This document shows, piece after piece, positions 1-4,606 of a DNA stretch of 7,831 nt. Source of the stretch: Micrococcales bacterium (lineage in GTDB: Bacteria; Actinomycetota; Actinomycetes; Actinomycetales; Dermatophilaceae); the NCBI GenBank assembly GCA_003157445.1, contig PMJN01000052.1, forward strand, positions 1 through 7,831, given 5' to 3'. The notes below the pieces were generated by a model. That model saw only the letters and a program-made list of their open reading frames with translations. It did not search any database and had not been told where the DNA came from. The first letter of the stretch is position 1, and every line of letters begins with the position of its first letter. Both the position numbers and the translations under genes were made by a program.

Positions 1-186
1 GAACGCACCCTGTTCGGAGACCTGGTCGTGGACTTCGGCTCGGTCGTGGTTGTTATCGACCGGATGAGCGCTCCCTACCTGGATGGAGCGACGATCGACT
101 TCGCCGACACCTTCGAGAAGCAGGGCTTCACCATCGACAACCCCAACGCAGGCAGCTCCTGCGCCTGCGGCGACTCATTCAGCTGA
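1..186 (+). CDS. erpA: Iron-sulfur cluster insertion protein, ErpA/HesB (IscA) family, C-terminal part
   Basis: Only the last 61 codons are in the window; the gene starts upstream. A-type carriers of this family receive Fe-S clusters from the assembly machinery and pass them to apo-enzymes in the cytoplasm. The visible part contains the typical SAPYLDGATIDF stretch and the IDNPNA segment. It ends in CACGDSFS, which carries the two C-terminal cysteines (Cys-X-Cys) used for cluster binding; the third ligand would lie in the missing part. From memory the segment matches mycobacterial Rv2204c closely, down to EKQGFTIDNPNA and CACGDSF. The reading frame ends in TGA at 184-186, just before a short repeat cluster and a strong hairpin. 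An adoK-like kinase gene 4.4 kb downstream recalls the mycobacterial order with extra DNA in between. Confidence 0.93.
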   Translation, partial: ERTLFGDLVVDFGSVVVVIDRMSAPYLDGATIDFADTFEKQGFTIDNPNAGSSCACGDSFS

Positions 187-187
187 G

Positions 188-225
188 CTGAGCACCAGTC
201 CAGCTGAGCACAGTCCAGTTGAGCG
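188..225. repeat. Short imperfect tandem repeat after erpA
   Basis: Two and a half copies of a unit of about 15 bases follow the erpA stop codon: CTGAGCACCAGTCCAG (188-203), CTGAGCACAGTCCAG (204-218) and a partial TTGAGCG (219-225). The copies differ by a single-base indel and a C/T change. This could be replication slippage. No function is evident. Confidence 0.5.
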
Positions 226-251
226 AGGTTTCAGACTCGGCTTACTGTCTG

Positions 252-296
252 CTGTGGCCGTCATATCCGCGCTTGAGGCGGGCATGTCGGCCACAG
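252..296. terminator. Long hairpin between convergent genes, probable bidirectional terminator
   Basis: The left arm CTGTGGCCG (252-260) pairs perfectly with CGGCCACAG (288-296). After one T/T mismatch the stem continues with CAT/ATG (262-264 with 284-286), a 2x2 internal loop, and CCGC/GCGG (267-270 with 278-281) around a seven-base loop. That makes 16 pairs in total, mostly GC. It lies between the erpA stop (186, plus strand) and the PPOX gene stop (308, minus strand), where a two-way terminator would be expected. No clear T-tract follows on either strand, which is common in actinobacteria but leaves the terminator call an inference. A relic of a small mobile element is the alternative. Confidence 0.55.
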
Positions 297-307
297 TGCG
301 TTCAGGT

Positions 308-766
308 TCAGGTTGCCGCAGCTGCCTCCCACCACCGCCATCGGGTCAGGTGTACCGCTATGACAGGACCTAGGCGGGGATGGCCGGCGTACTGCGGGTA
401 CTTGTGGATAAGGGCGTCGAGCCCGATTACGACCTGCTCGGGACGTTCTCGCTTCGTGGGTGCGTCCTGATGTTCGGCGTTGACTTTCAGGACCTCCGCC
501 GAGCCTTCGACGCGGATCCACCACAACGTTGACCAGTCCTCGGCGTAATGGTCGACCAGCATGCTCGCCCGGCCGGTCGCATCAATGTTGGCCAGTCGCT
601 GCAGCGCCACAGTGGTCTTGGGTTTGTTGTCGACTGCGGTGTAGATGACATCGTCGACCAGTGCGAAGACCACGGGGACCACGTGCGGTGTGCCGCCGGG
701 CGTTACAGTGGCCAGTCGGCCAACGCGCGCTGCGGCCAACCTGCGTCGAGCCTCTTGGTCGTTCAT
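308..766 (-). CDS. PPOX-class split-barrel flavin/F420-dependent oxidoreductase, Rv0121c-like
   Basis: A 152-residue protein of the pyridoxamine-5'-phosphate-oxidase-like split-barrel fold, which binds FMN or F420 and usually acts as a small cytoplasmic reductase; the substrate is unknown. It begins with a short helix and AAARVGRLATV (about residues 12-21), then VVPVVFAL, the basic NKPKTT segment (about 47-52), MLVDHYAEDW (about 69-78) and LWWIRVEG. It ends with KYPQY and a Trp-rich tail. This series matches the actinobacterial Rv0121c-type subfamily (TIGR03668-like) as I remember it. The start at 766 is preferred because the family fold begins just after it and GGGGAT lies upstream; the frame stays open to 865, but that extension is not family-like. 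The linker before KYPQY looks longer than usual. Its start faces the membrane-protein gene at 883, so the two are divergently transcribed. Confidence 0.85.
   Translation of the reverse strand: MNDQEARRRLAAARVGRLATVTPGGTPHVVPVVFALVDDVIYTAVDNKPKTTVALQRLANIDATGRASMLVDHYAEDWSTLWWIRVEGSAEVLKVNAEHQDAPTKRERPEQVVIGLDALIHKYPQYAGHPRLGPVIAVHLTRWRWWEAAAAT
714..738. repeat. 25-bp perfect direct repeat, copy 1 (inside PPOX gene)
   Basis: These 25 bases, starting AGTCGGCCAACGCG and ending GCTGCGGCCA, recur exactly at 2001-2025 in the same orientation. The flanking bases differ at both ends. Here they encode, on the minus strand, the conserved AAARVGRL segment of the PPOX protein. The unit is partly palindromic, with GGCC at each side of a 12-base core. 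Confidence 0.9.
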
Positions 767-846
767 ATCCCCATTGTGCTGGCGAGATTGCCCTGGACCC
801 ATCCGGGGACCCAACCTCGCAGGGTGTGGCATCTTGTTCGCGGAGA

Positions 847-862
847 CCGATCGCTCGATCGG
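847..862. promoter_or_regulatory. Perfect inverted repeat in divergent intergenic region (possible operator or leader hairpin)
   Basis: CCGATCG (847-853), a two-base spacer CT, and CGATCGG (856-862) form an exact inverted repeat. It lies nine bases before the GGGAG ribosome binding site of the membrane protein gene and about 80 bases from the PPOX start. The position suits a repressor site for the divergent pair or a small hairpin in the mRNA leader. The two-base spacer is too short for a stable loop without opening a pair, so a protein-binding site is slightly favoured. No promoter boxes could be assigned confidently in 767-882. Confidence 0.35.
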
Positions 863-870
863 CACGTGAT

Positions 871-875
871 GGGAG
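871..875 (+). promoter_or_regulatory. Ribosome binding site deciding the membrane protein start
   Basis: GGGAG ends seven bases before the ATG at 883. It supports that start over the longer open frame reaching back to 661, which would run through the divergent promoter region and the antisense of the PPOX gene. Confidence 0.65.
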
Positions 876-882
876 TCTGTTG

Positions 883-1329
883 ATGGTGCTACGAACGGTC
901 TTTCGAATGGTGGTCATCGGCATCGGGACACTCTTCCTCGGCCTTGCCGGGGTTGTGATGGGCATAGGGGGCTTCACCGGTGGCGCCGGCGACGTCAACG
1001 GCCTGCTGGTCACCGTGGTGGTAACGCGATCCGTGCTCGTGCTCGCGCTCGTCATGGTGATGACATGGCTGTTTCGGGTCCTGGACCGGAAGGCGGCGAA
1101 CCATGCAACTCGCCCGTACCAGCAGGTTCTCCTGGCCGCAGGGCTCGCCTACGTCGTGAATATCTCTTCGTGGGCCGGTCAAACGCTGTTCGGGCAGTTA
1201 CTGGTGCCAGCGGGGGTGGCTTCGGCCGTGTTCGACTTTGTTGTGTGGATGGCAGTCGCGGTGGTCGGGGTACGTCTGGGCGAACGCGCGCGGGTGCAGG
1301 CCAAAGCGGCGGCGATCCCATACGCCTGA
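883..1329 (+). CDS. Small integral membrane protein, four predicted helices, unknown function
   Basis: A 148-residue protein with four hydrophobic stretches: residues about 9-30 (glycine-rich), 40-66, 81-97 and 106-131. Short loops separate them, and there is a basic segment (FRVLDRKAANHATR, about 64-77) between helices 2 and 3. The C-terminus RLGERARVQAKAAA is also basic. The charge pattern suggests that both basic segments face the cytoplasm. An Arg at position 49 lies within the second hydrophobic stretch. I do not recognise the family. The start is set by a good ribosome binding site at 871-875. The frame ends in TGA at 1327-1329, but a different frame with good coding character runs on from about 1322, so the natural protein may once have been longer. 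It is divergent from the PPOX gene. Confidence 0.75.
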   Translation: MVLRTVFRMVVIGIGTLFLGLAGVVMGIGGFTGGAGDVNGLLVTVVVTRSVLVLALVMVMTWLFRVLDRKAANHATRPYQQVLLAAGLAYVVNISSWAGQTLFGQLLVPAGVASAVFDFVVWMAVAVVGVRLGERARVQAKAAAIPYA

Positions 1330-1543
1330 TGGCGAAGCAATTGTGGACGGTGGCACCGCGGCGACGGGCAACGCCTCTGACGGGGGTGCTCCTGTCGATG
1401 AGGCTGGCAGCTCTGGGTCGGACAACGCAGCAACGGAGCACAGGCTTCAGCCGATGGTCCCGACTCAGGCTACGACAGTCTCGCCAGACCGCGCTGAGCT
1501 CCGCCGGCTCAGACTTCTCAGGTGGCGGGCAAGTACTTCTTGA
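1322..1543 (+). pseudogene. Possible frameshifted hydrophilic tail of the membrane protein
   Basis: Just as the membrane-protein frame stops, the +1 frame shows coding-like composition. It has a Gly/Ala/Ser/Asp-rich low-complexity peptide (DGEAIVDGGTAATGNASDGG and onward) like a flexible linker. In the second half the basic RRLRLLRWRAST looks non-natural, whereas the original frame there reads AQASADGPDSGYDSLARPR, which is linker-like again. One or more indels therefore seem to have scrambled a linker that once joined the membrane part to something downstream. Low complexity makes frame judgement uncertain, and the membrane protein could equally be complete as it stands. Confidence 0.3.
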
Positions 1544-1962
1544 CGACGCCCCCGTCGAACTTCCAAGAAGTCTGCTGATGGCCAAGGGTGAGTAGATGGT
1601 GGCCTTTGACGCGCTTTCCAGCAAGCCGGTGAGCCCGGTGTGTGTGGCCATCCTTCGTAACCCCGATCAAAAGATGACGGCGATCGAGTCGTCATATGGC
1701 ATAGAGGTGGCCGAGCAGGAAGGGGGGTTCAGGGGTTCACCGCCTCAACGCTGAGTGGCCGGGCACCTAACGCACGATCCTGCTTCAGTGGAACCCCAGG
1801 CGCGCCGGTGTCCTTGCTGCTGACGGCCGGCAGGCGAACCGGCAGATCGTGGCACAGGTCAACGACCATCTGATCGTCGACTTCGTTGCCAGCGCCCCTT
1901 CGAGGCAGTACGACACTGCTGCTCTGGACCAGGTCGCACAGACGTTCAAGCCACGCACCTGA
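1500..1962 (+). pseudogene. Broken gene for a secreted or surface domain of about 145 residues
   Basis: Coding character jumps between frames. Frame 1 gives QVAGKYFLTTPPSNFQEVC and stops at 1576-1578. Frame 3 gives MVAFDALSSKPVSPVCVAIL and then NPDQKMTAIESSYGIEVAEQE, starting at an ATG at 1596 with AAGGG upstream. After a run of six G (about 1722-1727) frame 1 resumes with RLNAEWPGT, a TAA stop at 1768-1770, RTILLQW, then GRQANRQIVAQVNDHLIVDF and AALDQVAQTFKPRT, ending at 1962. At least two frameshifts and one nonsense codon are needed to join them. The pattern (TPP..F.EV at the start, a middle sheet, YDTAALDQVAQTF at the end) vaguely recalls LpqN/PsbP-like secreted domains. That resemblance is only an impression. 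The short ORF 1596-1754 alone is unlikely to be a functional gene. Confidence 0.5.
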
Positions 1963-2000
1963 GGCCCGTTCAGTTCGGCCTTGTTGGATCTGCGTTGATA

Positions 2001-2025
2001 AGTCGGCCAACGCGCGCTGCGGCCA
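2001..2025. repeat. 25-bp perfect direct repeat, copy 2 (intergenic)
   Basis: Identical to 714-738 over all 25 bases and in the same orientation. Here it lies outside any convincing gene, 38 bases after the end of the broken gene. Similarity to the PPOX gene does not extend beyond the 25 bases on either side. Confidence 0.9.
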
Positions 2026-2055
2026 GGGGATTGCTGATGGGCTGAGCCGTGCAGG

Positions 2056-2265
2056 TCAAGGTCTGCGCAAGCGGCGCCGGAGGGTGAAGCCGATGAGAGC
2101 GAAGAGACCGCCAAGGATGGAGGTAGCCGTGGCACCCAGGCCTTGCAGCAGGTGGGTCAGTCCGTCATTGTGCCCCAGAACTACCCCCTGGGAATCAGTG
2201 CCCGTGCACTTGAGCGTGTCGCCGACGCGCCAGCCCGACGACACCTCAGCCACAGGACTGCACAA
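2056..2265 (-). pseudogene. Fragment of a membrane-anchored protein, C-terminal part
   Basis: The minus strand encodes up to 69 residues. A hydrophilic stretch GWRVGDTLKCTGTDSQG is followed by one hydrophobic segment (TATSILGGLFALIGFTL) and a basic end RRRLRRP. This is the layout of a C-terminal single-pass anchor with a cytoplasmic positive tail. The only start in frame is a TTG directly after a TGA, without a well-spaced ribosome binding site. Just upstream a different frame reads VEVVKDDAVGDCAV, which would make a sensible continuation (an extracellular domain with paired cysteines) if one base were lost. I therefore read it as the frameshifted remains of a longer exported protein; a short intact TTG-started gene is possible. 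Family not recognised. Confidence 0.4.
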
Positions 2266-2374
2266 TCACCCACGGCGTCGTCCTTCACGACTTCAACCCT
2301 GGTTTGAACATGTCCAAGATATCGGAGATGCTCGGTGCCATGATGTCACCGGCGGTCGGCTCCTGTTTAGGGCT

Positions 2375-3532
2375 ATGCATGGGTCGGATACCGTGCGCGC
2401 TGTGCAACATTTGACCAGAGGCCGCGGCGTGTTCGTGGGGGTAACCCTGCTGTGCCTAGCGGCCGCTGCCATGTCTTTGACGATGACAGCCATGCCGGCA
2501 GGGGCGAGTCTGCTCCCTAGAGTGGATAACCCGTCGGTGCCGATCCTGGGCCACGCGGTGGTGAAGAACAACTCCGAAACCGGCCAACCCGCAGCAGTGG
2601 CCACTTTGCATGGCGTGCGCCGGATCCCGGGCGGCACGGTGATCTACTTCTCGATTGGCTACCCCGCCTCGACCCGCGATGCATATCTCTCTCTTTCGGG
2701 TCTCGACCAATTCTCGCCGGCCTATTCGCGCTCAAGTGATGTCATCTCCTTCGCTAAGAACATGGTGGTCGACCCAGCGGGAAGAAAGGTCTACACGAGT
2801 TTGATCCCGGCGGGTGACACGTCGTACACCACGGGCCATTCGGACTGCATCTGCAGCGACCACTATGGTTACAGCGATAACCGTGTGGGTCAGGCGCGAG
2901 TCCTGTACCAGGTGGTCGCCGCGTTACCGTACTCGGTGCAGTTTGTGGATGTGTTCATCTCCGGTCAGGTCATCTGGCACGTCAAGGTCGGCGCCGGGGC
3001 CATGACGCCCGAGGTCGACCCCAGCAAGCCCATCCTGGTGGGTAGGGGCTGGCCGAGGGTCGACCAGTCGGCCGTGGCATCCTCGGTCCAACCGGCGACA
3101 TCGATCGTCGACCTCACCACCTCGGTTGCAGATCTGGAACAGACCGTGACCACTCGCTCGACCCCCAAGCAGATCAGTGTCGCGCTCGCCTCGGACGTCC
3201 TGTTCGAAACAGACATGGCGACTCTCTCGCCCAAGGCGAGTGCCGTGCTCCAGCAGGCAGCGGCCGACGTCAAGGCGGCAGGCGGGACCGGCAGCCTGGA
3301 AGTTGTTGGCTACACCGACAACACAGGTTCCAGCCCGCACAACATGGACCTGTCCCAACGCCGGGCGGCAGCCGTGGCCGCGGCCATCAAGCCGCTACTT
3401 CCGGCCGCTGTCCAGCTGCCGACCTCGGGAAAGGGTGAGGCCGACCCGGTGGCACCCAACACGACGGCCGAAGGCCGCGGGTTGAACCGCCGGGTAAGTA
3501 TCGTCTTCACCCCGCAGGCAGGCGCCAAGTGA
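2375..3532 (+). CDS. Exported OmpA-family peptidoglycan-binding protein with N-terminal CxC beta-domain
   Basis: A 385-residue exported protein. An N-terminal signal sequence has a basic stretch (TRGRG, about 14-18), a hydrophobic core (VFVGVTLLCLAAAAM) and a likely cleavage site after AGA at about 44. Residues about 55-215 form an unrecognised beta-rich domain with a Cys158-Ile-Cys160 motif. A linker follows, then an OmpA-like domain at about 265-380: LFETDMATLSP, GYTDNTGS, LSQRRA and GRGLNRRVSIVF. Asp315 and Arg330 are 15 residues apart, as are the two residues that grip diaminopimelate in E. coli OmpA, so cell-wall binding is expected. The frame is open back to 1886, but that part is not protein-like. 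ATG 2375 is chosen to include the signal peptide's basic region; its ribosome site is poor. GTG 2429, with AGAGG seven bases upstream, is an alternative that would lose the basic residues. Its last four bases overlap the lipoprotein gene. Confidence 0.85.
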   Translation: MHGSDTVRAVQHLTRGRGVFVGVTLLCLAAAAMSLTMTAMPAGASLLPRVDNPSVPILGHAVVKNNSETGQPAAVATLHGVRRIPGGTVIYFSIGYPASTRDAYLSLSGLDQFSPAYSRSSDVISFAKNMVVDPAGRKVYTSLIPAGDTSYTTGHSDCICSDHYGYSDNRVGQARVLYQVVAALPYSVQFVDVFISGQVIWHVKVGAGAMTPEVDPSKPILVGRGWPRVDQSAVASSVQPATSIVDLTTSVADLEQTVTTRSTPKQISVALASDVLFETDMATLSPKASAVLQQAAADVKAAGGTGSLEVVGYTDNTGSSPHNMDLSQRRAAAVAAAIKPLLPAAVQLPTSGKGEADPVAPNTTAEGRGLNRRVSIVFTPQAGAK

Positions 3533-4149
3533 ACCGCCTGGGTCGCGCGAGCGCTCGAACTGTCGCGGGTTCCATTGCTGTGGCGGCGATCGTCGCTGTC
3601 TCAATGTCCGGCTGCGCCGGTGGCAAGCCCGCCTCAAAGGCATCGCCGGGGTCAACGTCGTCGAGCACATCCGGGTCGGGCGCGCTAAGGGACCAGTCCG
3701 CAGCAGTGCTGGCCTGGACCCCGCCGGCACCGTTGGCCAAGACCGAAGGAAAGCTGGTTCCCAACATTGGCTTCGACACGACTGCGACCGTGCCCGCCAC
3801 GGCCGAGATCATCTCGGTCCAGGCAGGCGATTCCTCAACCGTACTGACCTGGCAGTTATCCGCAGCCACGGACATCCCAGTGCAGGGCCTTTCGCTTAAT
3901 ACGACCGACGGCCCCCGGTTCTGGCCCGATGCGGTTCGCCTTATCGACACTGCGGGCAAGACGGCATATGCCGTTAACACGATGGACGTCGCGAACTCTC
4001 ATTATTGTGTTTGCTCAAAGTATCCAATCCACGTGGGTCCGGACCCGGTGCGGATGACCTCGGAGTACCCAGCAATCCCGCTCACCGTCACATCGGTCTC
4101 GGTGCAGATCCCGAACTTCGCACCAGTCACCGTCCCGGTCACCCGCTAG
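3529..4149 (+). CDS. Lipoprotein with CxC beta-domain, partner of the OmpA-like protein
   Basis: A 206-residue predicted lipoprotein starting at GTG, whose first bases overlap the upstream stop (GTGA, 3529-3532), indicating translational coupling. The signal peptide has an Arg-rich start, a hydrophobic core (SIAVAAIVAVS) and a lipobox-like SMSGC, with Cys29 as the lipidated residue. A Ser/Gly/Ala-rich tether follows to about residue 52. The rest is a beta-rich domain with Cys160-Val-Cys162. It seems related to the N-terminal domain of the upstream protein: a strand near TVLTW (TVIYF there), LIDTAGKTAYAV (VVDPAGRKVYTS there), then the CxC motif, then a hydrophobic end strand. This is read by eye, not computed. 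It should sit on the outer face of the membrane. The coupling suggests the two proteins are made in proportion and may interact, one bound to membrane and one to wall. Function unknown. Confidence 0.82.
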   Translation: MNRLGRASARTVAGSIAVAAIVAVSMSGCAGGKPASKASPGSTSSSTSGSGALRDQSAAVLAWTPPAPLAKTEGKLVPNIGFDTTATVPATAEIISVQAGDSSTVLTWQLSAATDIPVQGLSLNTTDGPRFWPDAVRLIDTAGKTAYAVNTMDVANSHYCVCSKYPIHVGPDPVRMTSEYPAIPLTVTSVSVQIPNFAPVTVPVTR

Positions 4150-4214
4150 CAACCCGCCGCGGCGACAGTTCAAAGGACGACCCACAACGCCCACAGCCAG
4201 CGACGTGACACCGC

Positions 4215-4244
4215 GGGCGGCGTTCTCAGCGGGGTAACACGCCC
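4215..4244. terminator. Weak hairpin between convergent genes
   Basis: GGGCG (4215-4219) and GTT (4222-4224) can pair with AAC (4236-4238) and CGCCC (4240-4244) around an 11-base loop, with small internal bulges. It lies in the 110-bp gap between the lipoprotein stop and the stop of the small minus-strand gene, where a two-way terminator would be useful. There is no T-tract and the stem is imperfect. Confidence 0.25.
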
Positions 4245-4259
4245 TGAAGTGGCACGCAG

Positions 4260-4457
4260 TTACGCGCCGTAGGCAGGGAGCCCATCGATCAGGGCGCAGG
4301 CATCCTCTGGCACATCGACCAAGCCTGGGTGTGAAGCGACCGGCGCTCGGAACCCTTCCACGTCGATCTCGATCTCGCGGCCGTCCTGCGCGAGCTCGGT
4401 CAGGCTTCCCTCGTCCAAGCCATCTCGGGGACCGGGAAAGTACATCGAAGTGGTCAT
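4260..4457 (-). CDS. Small acidic protein of unknown function (65 residues)
   Basis: From ATG 4457 the protein has 65 residues and is strongly acidic: it has many Asp/Glu (DGLDEGSLTELAQDGREIEI, then DVEG, VDVPEDACALIDG) and few basic residues. No signal peptide or membrane segment is visible, so it is probably cytoplasmic. The codons are GC-rich at third positions, as in the neighbouring genes, and the sequence is not low-complexity, which supports a real gene. The start is uncertain: no clear ribosome binding site precedes 4457, a GTG at 4502 in the same frame adds 15 residues, and another ATG lies four codons inside. It is divergent from the adoK-like gene, with about 150 bp between the ATGs, and could share control with it. 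Family not recognised. Confidence 0.6.
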   Translation of the reverse strand: MTTSMYFPGPRDGLDEGSLTELAQDGREIEIDVEGFRAPVASHPGLVDVPEDACALIDGLPAYGA

Positions 4458-4502
4458 GACGTCACTGTATTTCGATCGTGGAACCAGGGAAATGGGTACC
4501 AC

Positions 4503-4519
4503 CTGGTAACACTGACCAG
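4503..4519. promoter_or_regulatory. Inverted repeat upstream of the adoK-like gene
   Basis: CTGGT (4503-4507) and ACCAG (4515-4519) flank a seven-base centre, and GTAAC follows or overlaps each arm. The site lies between the divergent small gene and the kinase gene, a place for a dimeric regulator. With five-base arms, chance is a real possibility. The segment TATGGT near 4550 fits a -10 box loosely, but no matching -35 box is clear. Confidence 0.2.
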
Positions 4520-4606
4520 TAACAACGGCGCCATTTCGGCCTGGCTCCCTATGGTCTCGACAGGGTTGTGGAAATCGCGCCCGCCGCCACGAGGTAAGTT
4601 GCCGGG

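Larger units (their letters stand above)
1963..2374. other. 412-bp stretch without an intact gene
   Basis: This stretch follows the eroded gene and precedes the OmpA-like gene. It holds the second copy of the 25-bp repeat (2001-2025) and a minus-strand open frame with a membrane-anchor end (2056-2265). Further minus-strand coding-like scraps in other frames cover roughly 2270-2350: GDIMAPSISDILDMFKPGLKS, and, overlapping its stop, VEVVKDDAVGDCAV. The promoter of the OmpA-like gene should lie in its last 100 bases, but no convincing -35/-10 pair is visible. Confidence 0.5.

Noticed and set aside
301..315. TTCAGGTTCAGGTT short direct repeat
   Set aside because: Only two six-base units, inside the end of the PPOX gene and its flank; consistent with chance.
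767..865. Longer N-terminus for the PPOX protein, starting at 865
   Set aside because: The extra 33 residues do not resemble the family, and they cover the inverted repeat and likely promoter region. The fold begins just after the ATG at 766.
1065..1595. 176-residue plus-strand open frame
   Set aside because: Its first half is a shadow of the membrane protein in another frame and its second half is Arg-rich with poor codon choice. Other frames explain the coding signal better.
1886..2374. Upstream extension of the OmpA-like frame to 1886 (548 residues)
   Set aside because: The added residues are Arg/Pro-rich, cross the 25-bp repeat and the antisense of a better-looking minus-strand frame, and would bury the obvious signal peptide inside the protein.
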